Source: Oligoflexia bacterium
GTDB lineage: Bacteria > Bdellovibrionota > JAFGOL01
DNA: 6,184 nucleotides
NCBI GenBank assembly: GCA_016926495.1
Contig: JAFGOL010000056.1
Location: forward strand, 1 to 6,184
Direction of reading: 5' to 3'
Shown here: positions 1-6,184 of the stretch, piece by piece
Position numbering within the stretch: position 1 is the stretch's first letter
Layout of the letters: every line of letters starts with the position of its first letter
Notes under the pieces: model-generated
What the model was told of the DNA's origin: nothing
The model's database searches: none
The model's input: only the letters and a program-made list of their open reading frames with translations
Translations under genes and position numbers: made by a program

Positions 1-126
1 AAGAAATGTCCCAACAGTGCCATTCAGGGAAGGATAAAATCCCCTCATTATATTATTGAAGATAAGTGTATTAAATGCGGTGAATGTATCAGCGTTTGCA
101 GGTTTAACGCTATTATTAAGAGGTAA
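1..126 (+). CDS. hydB: NADH dehydrogenase-like (NuoF/HndC/HydB) subunit, C-terminal fragment
   Basis: This is the last 41 codons of a gene that begins before the window; it is read in frame 1 to a TAA at 124-126. The fragment ends a two-cluster ferredoxin domain. It shows a CP pair at residues 3-4, the last cysteine of one cluster, then C23-x2-C26-x2-C29-x3-C33, a full [4Fe-4S] motif. The segment between them, with a Gly-x3-Ser-Pro-His pattern, resembles the C-terminal tail of the flavin-containing HndC/HydB subunit of multimeric [FeFe]-hydrogenases. In that family the subunit carries FMN and the NAD(P)H site and passes electrons to the catalytic subunit. The catalytic gene starts 5 bases downstream, which supports the assignment. 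The FMN and NAD(P) domains are outside the window, so a different ferredoxin-tailed protein cannot be fully excluded. Confidence 0.8.
   Translation, partial: KKCPNSAIQGRIKSPHYIIEDKCIKCGECISVCRFNAIIKR
118..124 (+). promoter_or_regulatory. Ribosome binding site of the hydrogenase gene
   Basis: AAGAGGT lies 7 bases before the ATG at 132 and overlaps the stop codon of the preceding subunit. This supports the ATG start and suggests the two hydrogenase subunits are translated from one message. Confidence 0.6.
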
Positions 127-131
127 CCATA

Positions 132-1850
132 ATGAATATTATTCTGAACGGCAAAAGTGTTGATGTTGAAAAGGGTGAATTGCTTATTGATGTTATCAGG
201 AGGCATGGAATATATGTTCCCACGCTTTGTAATGTTGAAGGGTTATCTCCGAACGGAGCCTGCAGGATGTGCGTCGTTGAAGAAGTCAACAGCGGCCGCC
301 TGGTTACAAGCTGCTCCACCGAAGTACAGGACGGAATGGATATCAGGACCCATTCTCCGTCGGTCCTGCTGGCCAGGAAGACGATTCTTGAACTGCTTCT
401 TGTAAATCATCCTGATGATTGTCTGTATTGTGACAAGAATGAAACCTGCGAGTTAAGGCAACTGGCCTATGAACTGGGTGTAAGGAGCAGGAGGATAGGC
501 GGAAAAAAATACGACTATATGATCGATGCTTCAAGTGTTTCGATAACCAGGGACCCGTCCAAGTGTATACTTTGCGGAAGGTGTGTGCGGGTATGTGACG
601 AGATCCAGGGGGTTTCCGCCATAGATTTTGTAAGACGGGGGAGTTCGGCAATGGTTGCCACGGCTTTTGACCAGGGCTTGAATGTTTCCAGTTGTGTTAA
701 TTGCGGGCAATGCGTGAGAGTATGCCCGACCGGCGCCCTTACGGAAAGCAGCAGTACCAGGGAAGTCGTAAACGCCCTGCTTGCGCCCGATCTTCATGTA
801 GTTGTGCAGTATGCTCCGGCCGTGCCTGTTACTATCGGGGAATGTTTTGGTTATACTTCCGGTACCGATGTTTTCGGGAAAATGAATGCCGCCATGCGGT
901 TGCTGGGTTTTGACAAGGTTTTCAGCACGGCCTTTTCAGCGGACCTCACGGTTATGGAAGAAGCAAGCGAGCTTGTGAGCAGGATAAATAATAATAAAGT
1001 GCTCCCAATGATGACAAGCTGCTCTCCTGCCTGGATTAAGTATGTTGAGCAGTTCTATCCCGACTTTATTCCCAACCTGTCAACGTGCAAAAGTCCCCAG
1101 CAGATGATGGGAGCCGTAATTAAAAGTTATTACGCGCGAATGAATAATATAGATCCCGAAAAGATATATGTAGTCAGCGTTATGCCCTGTACCGCGAAAA
1201 AGTACGAAGCCAAACGGCCTGAAATGCTTAACAGGAATATTGCCGATGTAGACGCGGTAATTACCACGCGTGAACTGGTATCGTTGCTTAAACAATATAA
1301 TATCAGGTTTGATTTACTGGAGCCGGAAGAGGCGGATGAACCTTTCGGGTACAGAAGCTCGGCGGGCAGGATATTCGCCGTTACCGGAGGAGTCGCGGAA
1401 GCCGCGGTAAGGACCGCCTATAAATTAATTACCGGTAAGGAGCTTAAAGATCCGGAAATAAAGCCTCTCAGGTATCTTGAAGGAGTAAAAAGCAGCCAGT
1501 TTAATATTGAAGGTCTTAAAATAAATGTCGCGGTTGTGAGCGGCCTGGGAAACGCCAGGTACCTTCTGGACAATATCAGGGATAAAAAACTTGATTATCA
1601 TTTTATAGAAGTAATGTCCTGTCCCGGAGGGTGTATTAACGGAGGAGGGCAGCCGTACGGTCTGGACAGTGATCGGATCAAGGCAAGGATGGAATCGCTG
1701 TACAGGATAGACGGTGCTTCTGATTTGAGAACATCACATAATAACAGGTTTATAGAAAAGATTTATAAGGAATTTCTTGGTAAGCCGCTGGGAGAAAAAT
1801 CTCATCAGCTTTTACATACTCACTATAAAAAGAAGGATACTAATATATAA
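132..1850 (+). CDS. hydA: [FeFe]-hydrogenase catalytic subunit, HndD/HydA type (group A, M3 architecture)
   Basis: Catalytic subunit for reversible H2 formation, expected in the cytoplasm (no signal peptide or membrane segment) in complex with the upstream diaphorase-like subunit. Domains in order: [2Fe-2S] ferredoxin with C33, C44, C47, C61; a His-Cys3 [4Fe-4S] site with H93, C97, C100, C106; two [4Fe-4S] clusters with C145/148/151/155 and C188/191/194/198; the H-cluster domain; and a small-subunit-like tail (about 515-565) ending in an LLHTHY motif. H-cluster motifs are TSCSPAW (L1, 295-301), MPCTAKKYE (L2, 351-359) and EVMSCPGGC (L3, 493-501). Against Clostridium pasteurianum CpI, as I recall it, residue numbers are offset by a constant 2. 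The proton-relay set is therefore kept as E277, E280, C297 and S317, and K356 is also kept. One oddity is Ser298, which sits where CpI has the cluster ligand C300. At 572 residues it matches HndD and lacks the extra C-terminal [2Fe-2S] domain of Thermotoga HydA. Electron bifurcation is plausible but not shown here. Confidence 0.95.
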   Translation: MNIILNGKSVDVEKGELLIDVIRRHGIYVPTLCNVEGLSPNGACRMCVVEEVNSGRLVTSCSTEVQDGMDIRTHSPSVLLARKTILELLLVNHPDDCLYCDKNETCELRQLAYELGVRSRRIGGKKYDYMIDASSVSITRDPSKCILCGRCVRVCDEIQGVSAIDFVRRGSSAMVATAFDQGLNVSSCVNCGQCVRVCPTGALTESSSTREVVNALLAPDLHVVVQYAPAVPVTIGECFGYTSGTDVFGKMNAAMRLLGFDKVFSTAFSADLTVMEEASELVSRINNNKVLPMMTSCSPAWIKYVEQFYPDFIPNLSTCKSPQQMMGAVIKSYYARMNNIDPEKIYVVSVMPCTAKKYEAKRPEMLNRNIADVDAVITTRELVSLLKQYNIRFDLLEPEEADEPFGYRSSAGRIFAVTGGVAEAAVRTAYKLITGKELKDPEIKPLRYLEGVKSSQFNIEGLKINVAVVSGLGNARYLLDNIRDKKLDYHFIEVMSCPGGCINGGGQPYGLDSDRIKARMESLYRIDGASDLRTSHNNRFIEKIYKEFLGKPLGEKSHQLLHTHYKKKDTNI

Positions 1851-1856
1851 AGGTGG
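1850..1856 (+). promoter_or_regulatory. Ribosome binding site of the sensor hydrogenase-kinase
   Basis: AAGGTGG lies 9 bases before the ATG at 1866, within the 15-base gap after the hydrogenase stop codon. It supports that start and co-transcription with the hydrogenase. Confidence 0.6.
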
Positions 1857-1865
1857 CTTAAGCGG

Positions 1866-3905
1866 ATGAAAATCGGTAACGAGCGCTCAATTGTTTCAAC
1901 CAAGCCGGAAAAGTGCAAGGTATGTTTTACGTGTGTGCGCGAATGTCCCGCCAAGGCCATTAAGATCGTAAACGGCCAGGCCCAGGTTATCGGCGACAGA
2001 TGTATAGGATGCGGATTATGTGTAAAGGTTTGCAGCCAGAAGGCAAAAGAGGTGTTCTCCGATATCGAAGGTGTGGAATTATTACTTTCCGGAAAAGAGG
2101 ATACGGCTGCCATTATAGCTCCGAGTTTCCCCGCGGAATTTTATGAGGATGACTACGGAAAGCTTGTAGGAGCGGTAAGAAAACTGGGCTTTAAGTACGT
2201 TTATGAAGTCGGTTTCGGAGCTGACATAGTGGCCCTTAAATACAAGGAACTTCTTGAGTCTTCCGTACAGGCGTATATTGCCAGCACCTGTCCGGCCATT
2301 GTAGCGTATGTTGAAAAATATTATCCTGATTTAACACCCAGGCTGGCTCCCGTTGTTTCACCTATGATTGCGATGGCAAGGGTTGTAAGAAGAATACACA
2401 AAGGCAAAATTAATATTGTGTTTATAGGTCCGTGCATAGCCAAGAAAGGCGAGAAAGAAAGAAAATTATTTAAGAAGGATGTCCAGTGCGTACTCATCTA
2501 TTCCGAATTAAGGGAATTATTTAAAAAGAAAAATATCGAGATCAATACGCAGGAAAGTTCGGTTTTTGATGAGCCTGTCGCCGCCAAGGGTGGCTTGTTT
2601 CCCCTGAGCAGGGGAATGCTGGAGACTGCTTCAATTCATGAAAACCTGGTTGAAAATAACGTAATTTCGGCAGACGGTAAAATGAATTTCGTTGAGGCTA
2701 TTAAAGAATTCGGAGAAGGGTACCTGAAGACAAAGCTTCTGGATACCTTATGTTGCGAGGGATGCATCATGGGCGCAGGGTTTACGTCAAGATTGCCTTT
2801 ATATAAAAGACGCTATTTTGTGGCTTCATATGTAAGCGATAAACTTGAATCCTTAAATACGGAAGTTTGGCAGAGTAATATAGATACCTACTGGAATGGT
2901 GATTACAGCACGTCCTTCGCCCCTAATGATCAAAGAATTTTTTCTCCTTCTGAAGACAAGCTTAATGATATTTTATTCAGAATGGGTAAGAAAGGCCCGG
3001 AAGACCTTTTAAATTGCGGAGCGTGCGGTTACGCTACATGCGTGGAACATGCCGTGGCTATATATAAGGGCTTCGCGGAAAATGAAATGTGCCTGCCTTA
3101 TACAATAGACAAGTTGAAGGAAACCGTTAATGATCTGGAAAAATCGTATACTGAACTTGAGAGTGTGAAAGAAGCCCTTATTCAAAGGGAAAAACTGGCT
3201 TCCATGGGGCAACTTGCTGCGGGTATCGCCCATGAAATCAACAATCCCCTGGGTATTATACTTGTTTATTCGCATTTACTGCGTCAGGACCTGTCCATGT
3301 TTCCCGAAAGAATTAAAGATGTGGAAATGATTGTTGAACAGTCGGAAAGATGCAAAAAGATTGTGTCCAACCTTTTGAATTTTTCACGGCAAAACAGAAC
3401 ATTGAGGAATCCCACGGATGTAATACAGTTAGTGACACACTGTCTTGACTCGGTTATTGCGCCCGATGATGTTGAGATCAAATTTCAGCATGATGTTCCG
3501 AAATGTATCGTGTATATTGACCAGGACCAGATATTCCAGGTGATAACAAATCTGGTTAACAACGCGGTAGACGCTGTTTGCGATAATGCCGGGAAGCCAA
3601 AAGTTGTAACCGTGTCTGTCCTTGAAGTGAATGCCGAGATCCATATAATCGTTGAAGATAACGGGACGGGTATTTCGGAAGAAAACATGAAAAATATTTT
3701 TGACCCGTTTTTTACCACTAAGCAAATAGGAAAGGGCACCGGCCTTGGTTTGCCTGTCTCTTACGGTATTATAAAAATGCATTCGGGCAGGATATCCGTG
3801 CAATCCGAGCATGGAATGGATAAGCCGACAGGGACAAGGGTACTGGTGGAACTGCCTGTAAAATACAGAGGAGAGTTGAAAGATGAAAAAAATATTGCTG
3901 GTTGA
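1866..3905 (+). CDS. Sensory [FeFe]-hydrogenase domain fused to a histidine kinase
   Basis: A 679-residue, probably soluble protein that likely senses H2 or redox state and autophosphorylates. Two [4Fe-4S] clusters come first (C17/20/23/27 and C46/49/52/56). The H-cluster domain follows, with L1 as STCPA (C142), L2 as GPCIAKK (C190, K193) and L3 as LCCEGC (C296, C300). Next is a four-Cys FeS domain of the Fes (PF04060-like) type, C384-x2-C387-x4-C392 and C409. A predicted coiled coil (about 412-445) leads to HisKA with phosphoacceptor H456 in AHEINNPLG. The ATPase shows the N box around N562-N566, DNGTG at 598-602, FDPFF at 612-616 and GTGLGL at 624-629. The CpI proton-relay positions E279, E282, C299 and S319 become Y126, L129, T141 and A161, and M353 becomes G188, so turnover is probably slow or absent. 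I see no PAS domain. This resembles the kinase-linked group C putative sensors; Thermotoga HydS, encoded with HydABC, is a related case with a PAS tail. The last 23 bases overlap the first receiver gene. Confidence 0.93.
   Translation: MKIGNERSIVSTKPEKCKVCFTCVRECPAKAIKIVNGQAQVIGDRCIGCGLCVKVCSQKAKEVFSDIEGVELLLSGKEDTAAIIAPSFPAEFYEDDYGKLVGAVRKLGFKYVYEVGFGADIVALKYKELLESSVQAYIASTCPAIVAYVEKYYPDLTPRLAPVVSPMIAMARVVRRIHKGKINIVFIGPCIAKKGEKERKLFKKDVQCVLIYSELRELFKKKNIEINTQESSVFDEPVAAKGGLFPLSRGMLETASIHENLVENNVISADGKMNFVEAIKEFGEGYLKTKLLDTLCCEGCIMGAGFTSRLPLYKRRYFVASYVSDKLESLNTEVWQSNIDTYWNGDYSTSFAPNDQRIFSPSEDKLNDILFRMGKKGPEDLLNCGACGYATCVEHAVAIYKGFAENEMCLPYTIDKLKETVNDLEKSYTELESVKEALIQREKLASMGQLAAGIAHEINNPLGIILVYSHLLRQDLSMFPERIKDVEMIVEQSERCKKIVSNLLNFSRQNRTLRNPTDVIQLVTHCLDSVIAPDDVEIKFQHDVPKCIVYIDQDQIFQVITNLVNNAVDAVCDNAGKPKVVTVSVLEVNAEIHIIVEDNGTGISEENMKNIFDPFFTTKQIGKGTGLGLPVSYGIIKMHSGRISVQSEHGMDKPTGTRVLVELPVKYRGELKDEKNIAG
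3868..3873 (+). promoter_or_regulatory. Ribosome binding site of receiver 1, inside the kinase gene
   Basis: GAGGAG lies 9 bases before the ATG at 3883, inside the 3' end of the sensor kinase. It supports the start that gives a 23-base overlap, consistent with translational coupling of kinase and receiver. Confidence 0.65.
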
Positions 3906-4266
3906 TGATGATAAGGATTTCCTGATTCAAAAGAAGTTCGAACTTGAACAGGAAGAGTATCTGGTAGAGACATGCTCCGAATCGGGTGAGGCCATTGAGC
4001 ATATCAAAAGGTTTACCCCTGATCTTGTTATTTTGGATCTTATAATGGAGGAGCAGGATTCAGGTTTCGTTTTGTCATACCTGATAAAAAAGGAGAACAG
4101 GGAATTGCCTATTATTATGGTAACATCCGTAACCCAACTGACGGGAATAGACTTTCAGGCGATCATGGAAAATGAAAGGGAATGGATAAAAGCCGATATT
4201 ATTCTCACAAAACCCGTAAGGACCGATCAACTGGTTAGTGAGATAAAAAGGATGGTAAAAGATTGA
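3883..4266 (+). CDS. Single-domain response regulator (receiver 1)
   Basis: A 127-residue CheY-like receiver with no output domain, likely phosphorylated by the overlapping hydrogenase-kinase. The acidic pocket is D8/D9, the phosphoacceptor is D52 in VILDLIM, the switch residue is T81 in MVTS, and the conserved lysine is K110 followed by P111. Two departures from the usual receiver stand out. The loop after the phosphoacceptor lacks the usual Met-Pro step and is one residue longer before its glycine (G61). The distance from T81 to K110 is 29 residues, against 22 in CheY, so the alpha4-beta5 region is extended by about seven residues rich in charge and ending in a Trp (W101). The other single-domain receiver in this cluster shares both features. 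It could act as a phosphate shuttle to the next kinase or bind a partner directly; the target is not visible. Confidence 0.93.
   Translation: MKKILLVDDDKDFLIQKKFELEQEEYLVETCSESGEAIEHIKRFTPDLVILDLIMEEQDSGFVLSYLIKKENRELPIIMVTSVTQLTGIDFQAIMENEREWIKADIILTKPVRTDQLVSEIKRMVKD
4248..4255 (+). promoter_or_regulatory. Ribosome binding site supporting a TTG start
   Basis: AAGGATGG lies 7 bases before TTG at 4263. The next in-frame ATG (4317) would remove the first beta strand and the D14/D15 pair of the receiver, so the TTG is the credible start. Confidence 0.55.
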
Positions 4267-5420
4267 ATAACCTGACTGAAAAAATCAAGGCCCTTATTGT
4301 AGACGACGAAAAAGGTATGTGCCTTGGGACGCAAAGAATACTGGGCGATTTTTCGTTTCCGATAGAGGAATTGGATACGTCCGTGAATTTCGATGTTGAG
4401 TATGTTTGTTCGGGTGCTGACTTTTACAAAGTCATAGAAAACAAGAAATACGACCTGGTTGTAATGGATTACAAGCTTCCCGACGCCAACGGCCTGGAAC
4501 TGCTGGAGTATTTAAACGGTAAAGGCGCTGATACCGGCGTTTTGATGATTACCGCGTACGCCACTTTTGAGACCGCGGTTAAGGCCACCAAGCTCGGGGC
4601 TTATGATTTTATCGCTAAACCTTTCAGCCCGGATGAATTGAAGTATTCCGTAATGAACCTGGTGAAAAGCATTTTGCTGAGCCGTAATGTGAGGAAGTTT
4701 CAGGAGGAGAAAAAGAGAATACGGTTTGAGTTTGTTTCTGTTTTGTCTCATGAGCTTAAATCCCCCCTTAACGCCCTTGAGGGATATATTGACATGATCT
4801 CGAGATATCACGGTAAGATGGATGACAGTGAACTTAAAACGTACCTTGAAAGGGCCAAAACCAGGACCGTCTCAATGAGAAAACTGGTCATGGACCTGCT
4901 TGATCTCACGCGGTTTGAGTCGGGCGCCAGGAACCGAGAATGTGTGGATATCGCTTTTAACGAATTGGTTTCAGAGTCGCTTAATAATATCAGGGAAGAA
5001 ATCAACTCAAGGGGTATTGCGGTTGAAGCTGTTTTTGACGCGGAATATAACATTGTCGCTGACAGGACGGAGATCGAGATGATAGTTAATAATCTGATTT
5101 CAAACTCGGTCAAGTATAACAAACAGGGCGGCAGGGTAATGATAAAAACGGAGAACAAGGACGGAGATCTGCTTTGCGCCGTGTCGGACACGGGTATAGG
5201 CATGACCGAACAGGAACAGACAAGGCTTTTTAAGGATTTTTCCAGGATAAAGAATAAGGATACCGAGAATATACTGGGCAGCGGTCTGGGGTTGTCAACC
5301 ATAAACAAAATAGTATCTCTATATGACGGAGAAATAACAGTGAACAGTAAATATGGCGTTGGTTCCACTTTTACCGTAAGATTAAAAAATATTATTAAGG
5401 AGGTGCCTAATGGCAACTAA
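4263..5420 (+). CDS. Receiver-histidine kinase hybrid (receiver domain N-terminal)
   Basis: A 385-residue soluble protein that begins with a receiver and ends with a histidine kinase, the reverse of the usual hybrid kinase order. The receiver (about 8-135) has D14/D15, phosphoacceptor D69 in VMDYKLP, T97 in MITAYA, and K119-P120. From about 62 on it resembles NtrC-family receivers, with a standard 22-residue T-to-K spacing; the region before strand 2 (about 28-45) looks roughly ten residues longer than usual. A charged helix (about 140-155) joins it to HisKA with H163 in SHELKSPL. The ATPase shows N277 and N281, DTGIG at 309-313 and GSGLGL at 339-344. No sensor, membrane or DNA-binding part is present, so its input is probably phosphorylation of D69. 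Translation starts at TTG, sharing four bases with the stop region of receiver 1. Its kinase may act on receiver 2, whose gene overlaps its end; that pairing is inferred from position only. Confidence 0.92.
   Translation: MNNLTEKIKALIVDDEKGMCLGTQRILGDFSFPIEELDTSVNFDVEYVCSGADFYKVIENKKYDLVVMDYKLPDANGLELLEYLNGKGADTGVLMITAYATFETAVKATKLGAYDFIAKPFSPDELKYSVMNLVKSILLSRNVRKFQEEKKRIRFEFVSVLSHELKSPLNALEGYIDMISRYHGKMDDSELKTYLERAKTRTVSMRKLVMDLLDLTRFESGARNRECVDIAFNELVSESLNNIREEINSRGIAVEAVFDAEYNIVADRTEIEMIVNNLISNSVKYNKQGGRVMIKTENKDGDLLCAVSDTGIGMTEQEQTRLFKDFSRIKNKDTENILGSGLGLSTINKIVSLYDGEITVNSKYGVGSTFTVRLKNIIKEVPNGN
5397..5404 (+). promoter_or_regulatory. Strong ribosome binding site of receiver 2
   Basis: AAGGAGGT is a near-perfect Shine-Dalgarno sequence 5 bases before ATG at 5410, inside the coding end of the hybrid kinase. 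It is the strongest such site in the window and suggests receiver 2 is made in excess over the TTG-started kinase. Confidence 0.7.
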
Positions 5421-5829
5421 AATTTTGTGCATTGACGATGATCAGGATGTTATTAACGTGTGTAAAAAAGTACTTACGCTGGAAGGCTATGATTTTGATC
5501 ATGCTTCTGACGGTGAAGCAGGCTACCGGAAGGCAAAAGACATGAAGCCTGACTTAATTATTCTTGATGTCATGATGGGCAATGATACCGAGGGTTTTCA
5601 TGCGGCTTATAAATTCAGGCAGGATGATGAATTGAAGTATACTCCCATACTCATGATGACATCGGTAAATCAAAAGCTGGACTTTAACTTTAATAAAAAG
5701 AGGGACAGGGAGTTTTTGCCGGTTGATGAATTTCTGGAAAAACCCGTAAACCTGGACATGCTGGTTGTCACGGTTAAAAAGCTGCTGGCACTGAAGAAGG
5801 AGCAGGTAAATATTGATGGTAGCAAGTAG
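5410..5829 (+). CDS. Single-domain response regulator (receiver 2)
   Basis: A 139-residue CheY-like receiver without an output domain. The phosphorylation site is complete: D9/D10, phosphoacceptor D53 in IILDVMM, T84 in MMTS, and K111-P112. As in receiver 1, the usual proline after the Met is missing, one extra residue precedes the glycine (G62), and the T-to-K spacing is long at 27 residues, with a basic stretch (KKRDR, 96-100) leading into F102-L103-P104-V105-D106. A hydrophilic tail of about 15 residues follows the last helix. The gene overlaps the hybrid kinase by 11 bases and the following transporter by 14, so it lies inside the operon. It may be the terminal phosphate acceptor of the relay or a protein-binding output; no downstream partner can be named. 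Confidence 0.92.
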   Translation: MATKILCIDDDQDVINVCKKVLTLEGYDFDHASDGEAGYRKAKDMKPDLIILDVMMGNDTEGFHAAYKFRQDDELKYTPILMMTSVNQKLDFNFNKKRDREFLPVDEFLEKPVNLDMLVVTVKKLLALKKEQVNIDGSK

Positions 5830-6184
5830 CCTTATATCGGCGCTTATGTCCGCCTTTTGCGCCGTTTTGGAGAAAAAGATGTTGTTCTCGGGTGACGTCT
5901 TTGAGTTTTCATTCGGGGTCTCAGTGTGTAACCTGCTTTATACAATACCGCTTGCTTTTATTTATATGCTGTATAACGATGTTACGATTTTCACGTCTTC
6001 AATTCAACTGCTGCTTATTGCCAAGGTTATTTTGGGAGCTTTTGCCTTTCTTTGTGTTATGGGTTCCATAAAGCAGTTACAACTGAGTGCCTCTTTGCCC
6101 CTTCTGCTGCTAACCCCCGCTTTTGTCGCGGTTTTTTCATTCGCTATTTTCGGTACCCGCCTGTCCAAATACCAGGTTTCAGGC
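5816..6184 (+). CDS. DMT-superfamily (EamA-like) membrane transporter, N-terminal fragment
   Basis: The first 123 codons of a membrane protein that runs off the window end. Four hydrophobic segments are visible at about residues 2-19, 33-54, 64-83 and 91-113. The fourth, with S91-A-S-L-P-L, T100-P101 and a following F112-G-T-R-L, matches the end of an EamA half, where a Pro-containing helix is followed by an acidic or basic turn and a short amphipathic stretch. EamA proteins export or import small metabolites through ten helices made of two such halves; the substrate here cannot be told. The ATG at 5816 is chosen because it opens just before the first helix and AAGGAG lies at 5797-5802, though 13 bases is a long spacing; ATG at 5846 is a weaker alternative. 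It overlaps receiver 2 by 14 bases, suggesting co-expression, but a link to hydrogen metabolism is not evident. Confidence 0.8.
   Translation, partial: MVASSLISALMSAFCAVLEKKMLFSGDVFEFSFGVSVCNLLYTIPLAFIYMLYNDVTIFTSSIQLLLIAKVILGAFAFLCVMGSIKQLQLSASLPLLLLTPAFVAVFSFAIFGTRLSKYQVSG

Noticed and set aside
157..405. Plus-strand out-of-frame reading frame inside the hydrogenase gene
   Set aside because: It overlaps the clearly conserved [2Fe-2S] domain in another frame and encodes nothing recognisable.
1851..1865. Possible promoter or terminator between the hydrogenase and sensor genes
   Set aside because: Only 15 bases are present and they hold the ribosome binding site; there is no hairpin with a T run and no room for a promoter.
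3429..3812. A 127-codon minus-strand open frame opposite the sensor kinase ATPase domain
   Set aside because: It is antisense to the N, G1 and G2 boxes, has no family resemblance, and other antisense frames overlap it, as expected for shadows.
4808..5416. A 202-codon minus-strand open frame opposite the hybrid kinase
   Set aside because: It lies wholly antisense to the conserved kinase domain, shows no recognisable domain, and is a compositional shadow of the plus-strand gene.
1..6184. CRISPR array, tRNA or rRNA gene, insertion sequence or attachment site
   Set aside because: No regularly spaced repeats, structured RNA-like stretch, transposase or terminal inverted repeats were seen; the window is almost fully coding on one strand.

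Overview
The window is one tightly packed, wholly plus-strand gene cluster from an anaerobic bacterium. It links an electron-transfer [FeFe]-hydrogenase to a hydrogenase-derived histidine kinase and a chain of receiver proteins. The oxygen-sensitive H-cluster enzymes, frequent AGG arginine codons, strong AGGAGG-type ribosome binding sites and moderate GC content fit a clostridial-type Firmicute or an anaerobic candidate phylum such as Omnitrophota. The sequence alone does not settle the taxon.

Layout. Bases 1-126 are the 3' end of a NuoF/HndC/HydB-like diaphorase subunit, showing its C-terminal [4Fe-4S] ferredoxin domain. Bases 132-1850 encode a complete 572-residue HndD/HydA-type catalytic [FeFe]-hydrogenase with five accessory cluster sites read from motifs. 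Bases 1866-3905 encode a 679-residue fusion: two N-terminal [4Fe-4S] clusters, a sensory-type H-cluster domain, a further four-Cys FeS domain, a short coiled coil and a complete histidine kinase core. Bases 3883-4266 are a single-domain receiver. Bases 4263-5420 are a receiver fused in front of a second histidine kinase, starting at TTG. Bases 5410-5829 are a second single-domain receiver. Bases 5816-6184 are the start of a DMT/EamA-type transporter cut by the window edge. Genes are either 5-15 bases apart or overlap. No gap is long enough for a separate promoter, no terminator is visible, and no stretch over 300 bases lacks a gene.

How the parts may work together (inference). The HydB/HydA pair would exchange electrons between NAD(P)H and/or ferredoxin and H2. 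The downstream fusion keeps three cluster-binding motifs and the lysine near the H-cluster bridging ligand. It has lost all four proton-relay residues found in the catalytic enzyme, as expected for a sensor that reads H2 or redox state rather than turning it over. Its kinase would feed a relay: receiver 1, the receiver-kinase hybrid and receiver 2. None of these has a DNA-binding or enzymatic output domain, so the final output lies outside the window or works by protein contact. The main novelty candidates are the PAS-less FeS-to-kinase architecture, the two unusual twin receivers with a lengthened alpha4-beta5 region, and the self-contained multi-step relay.
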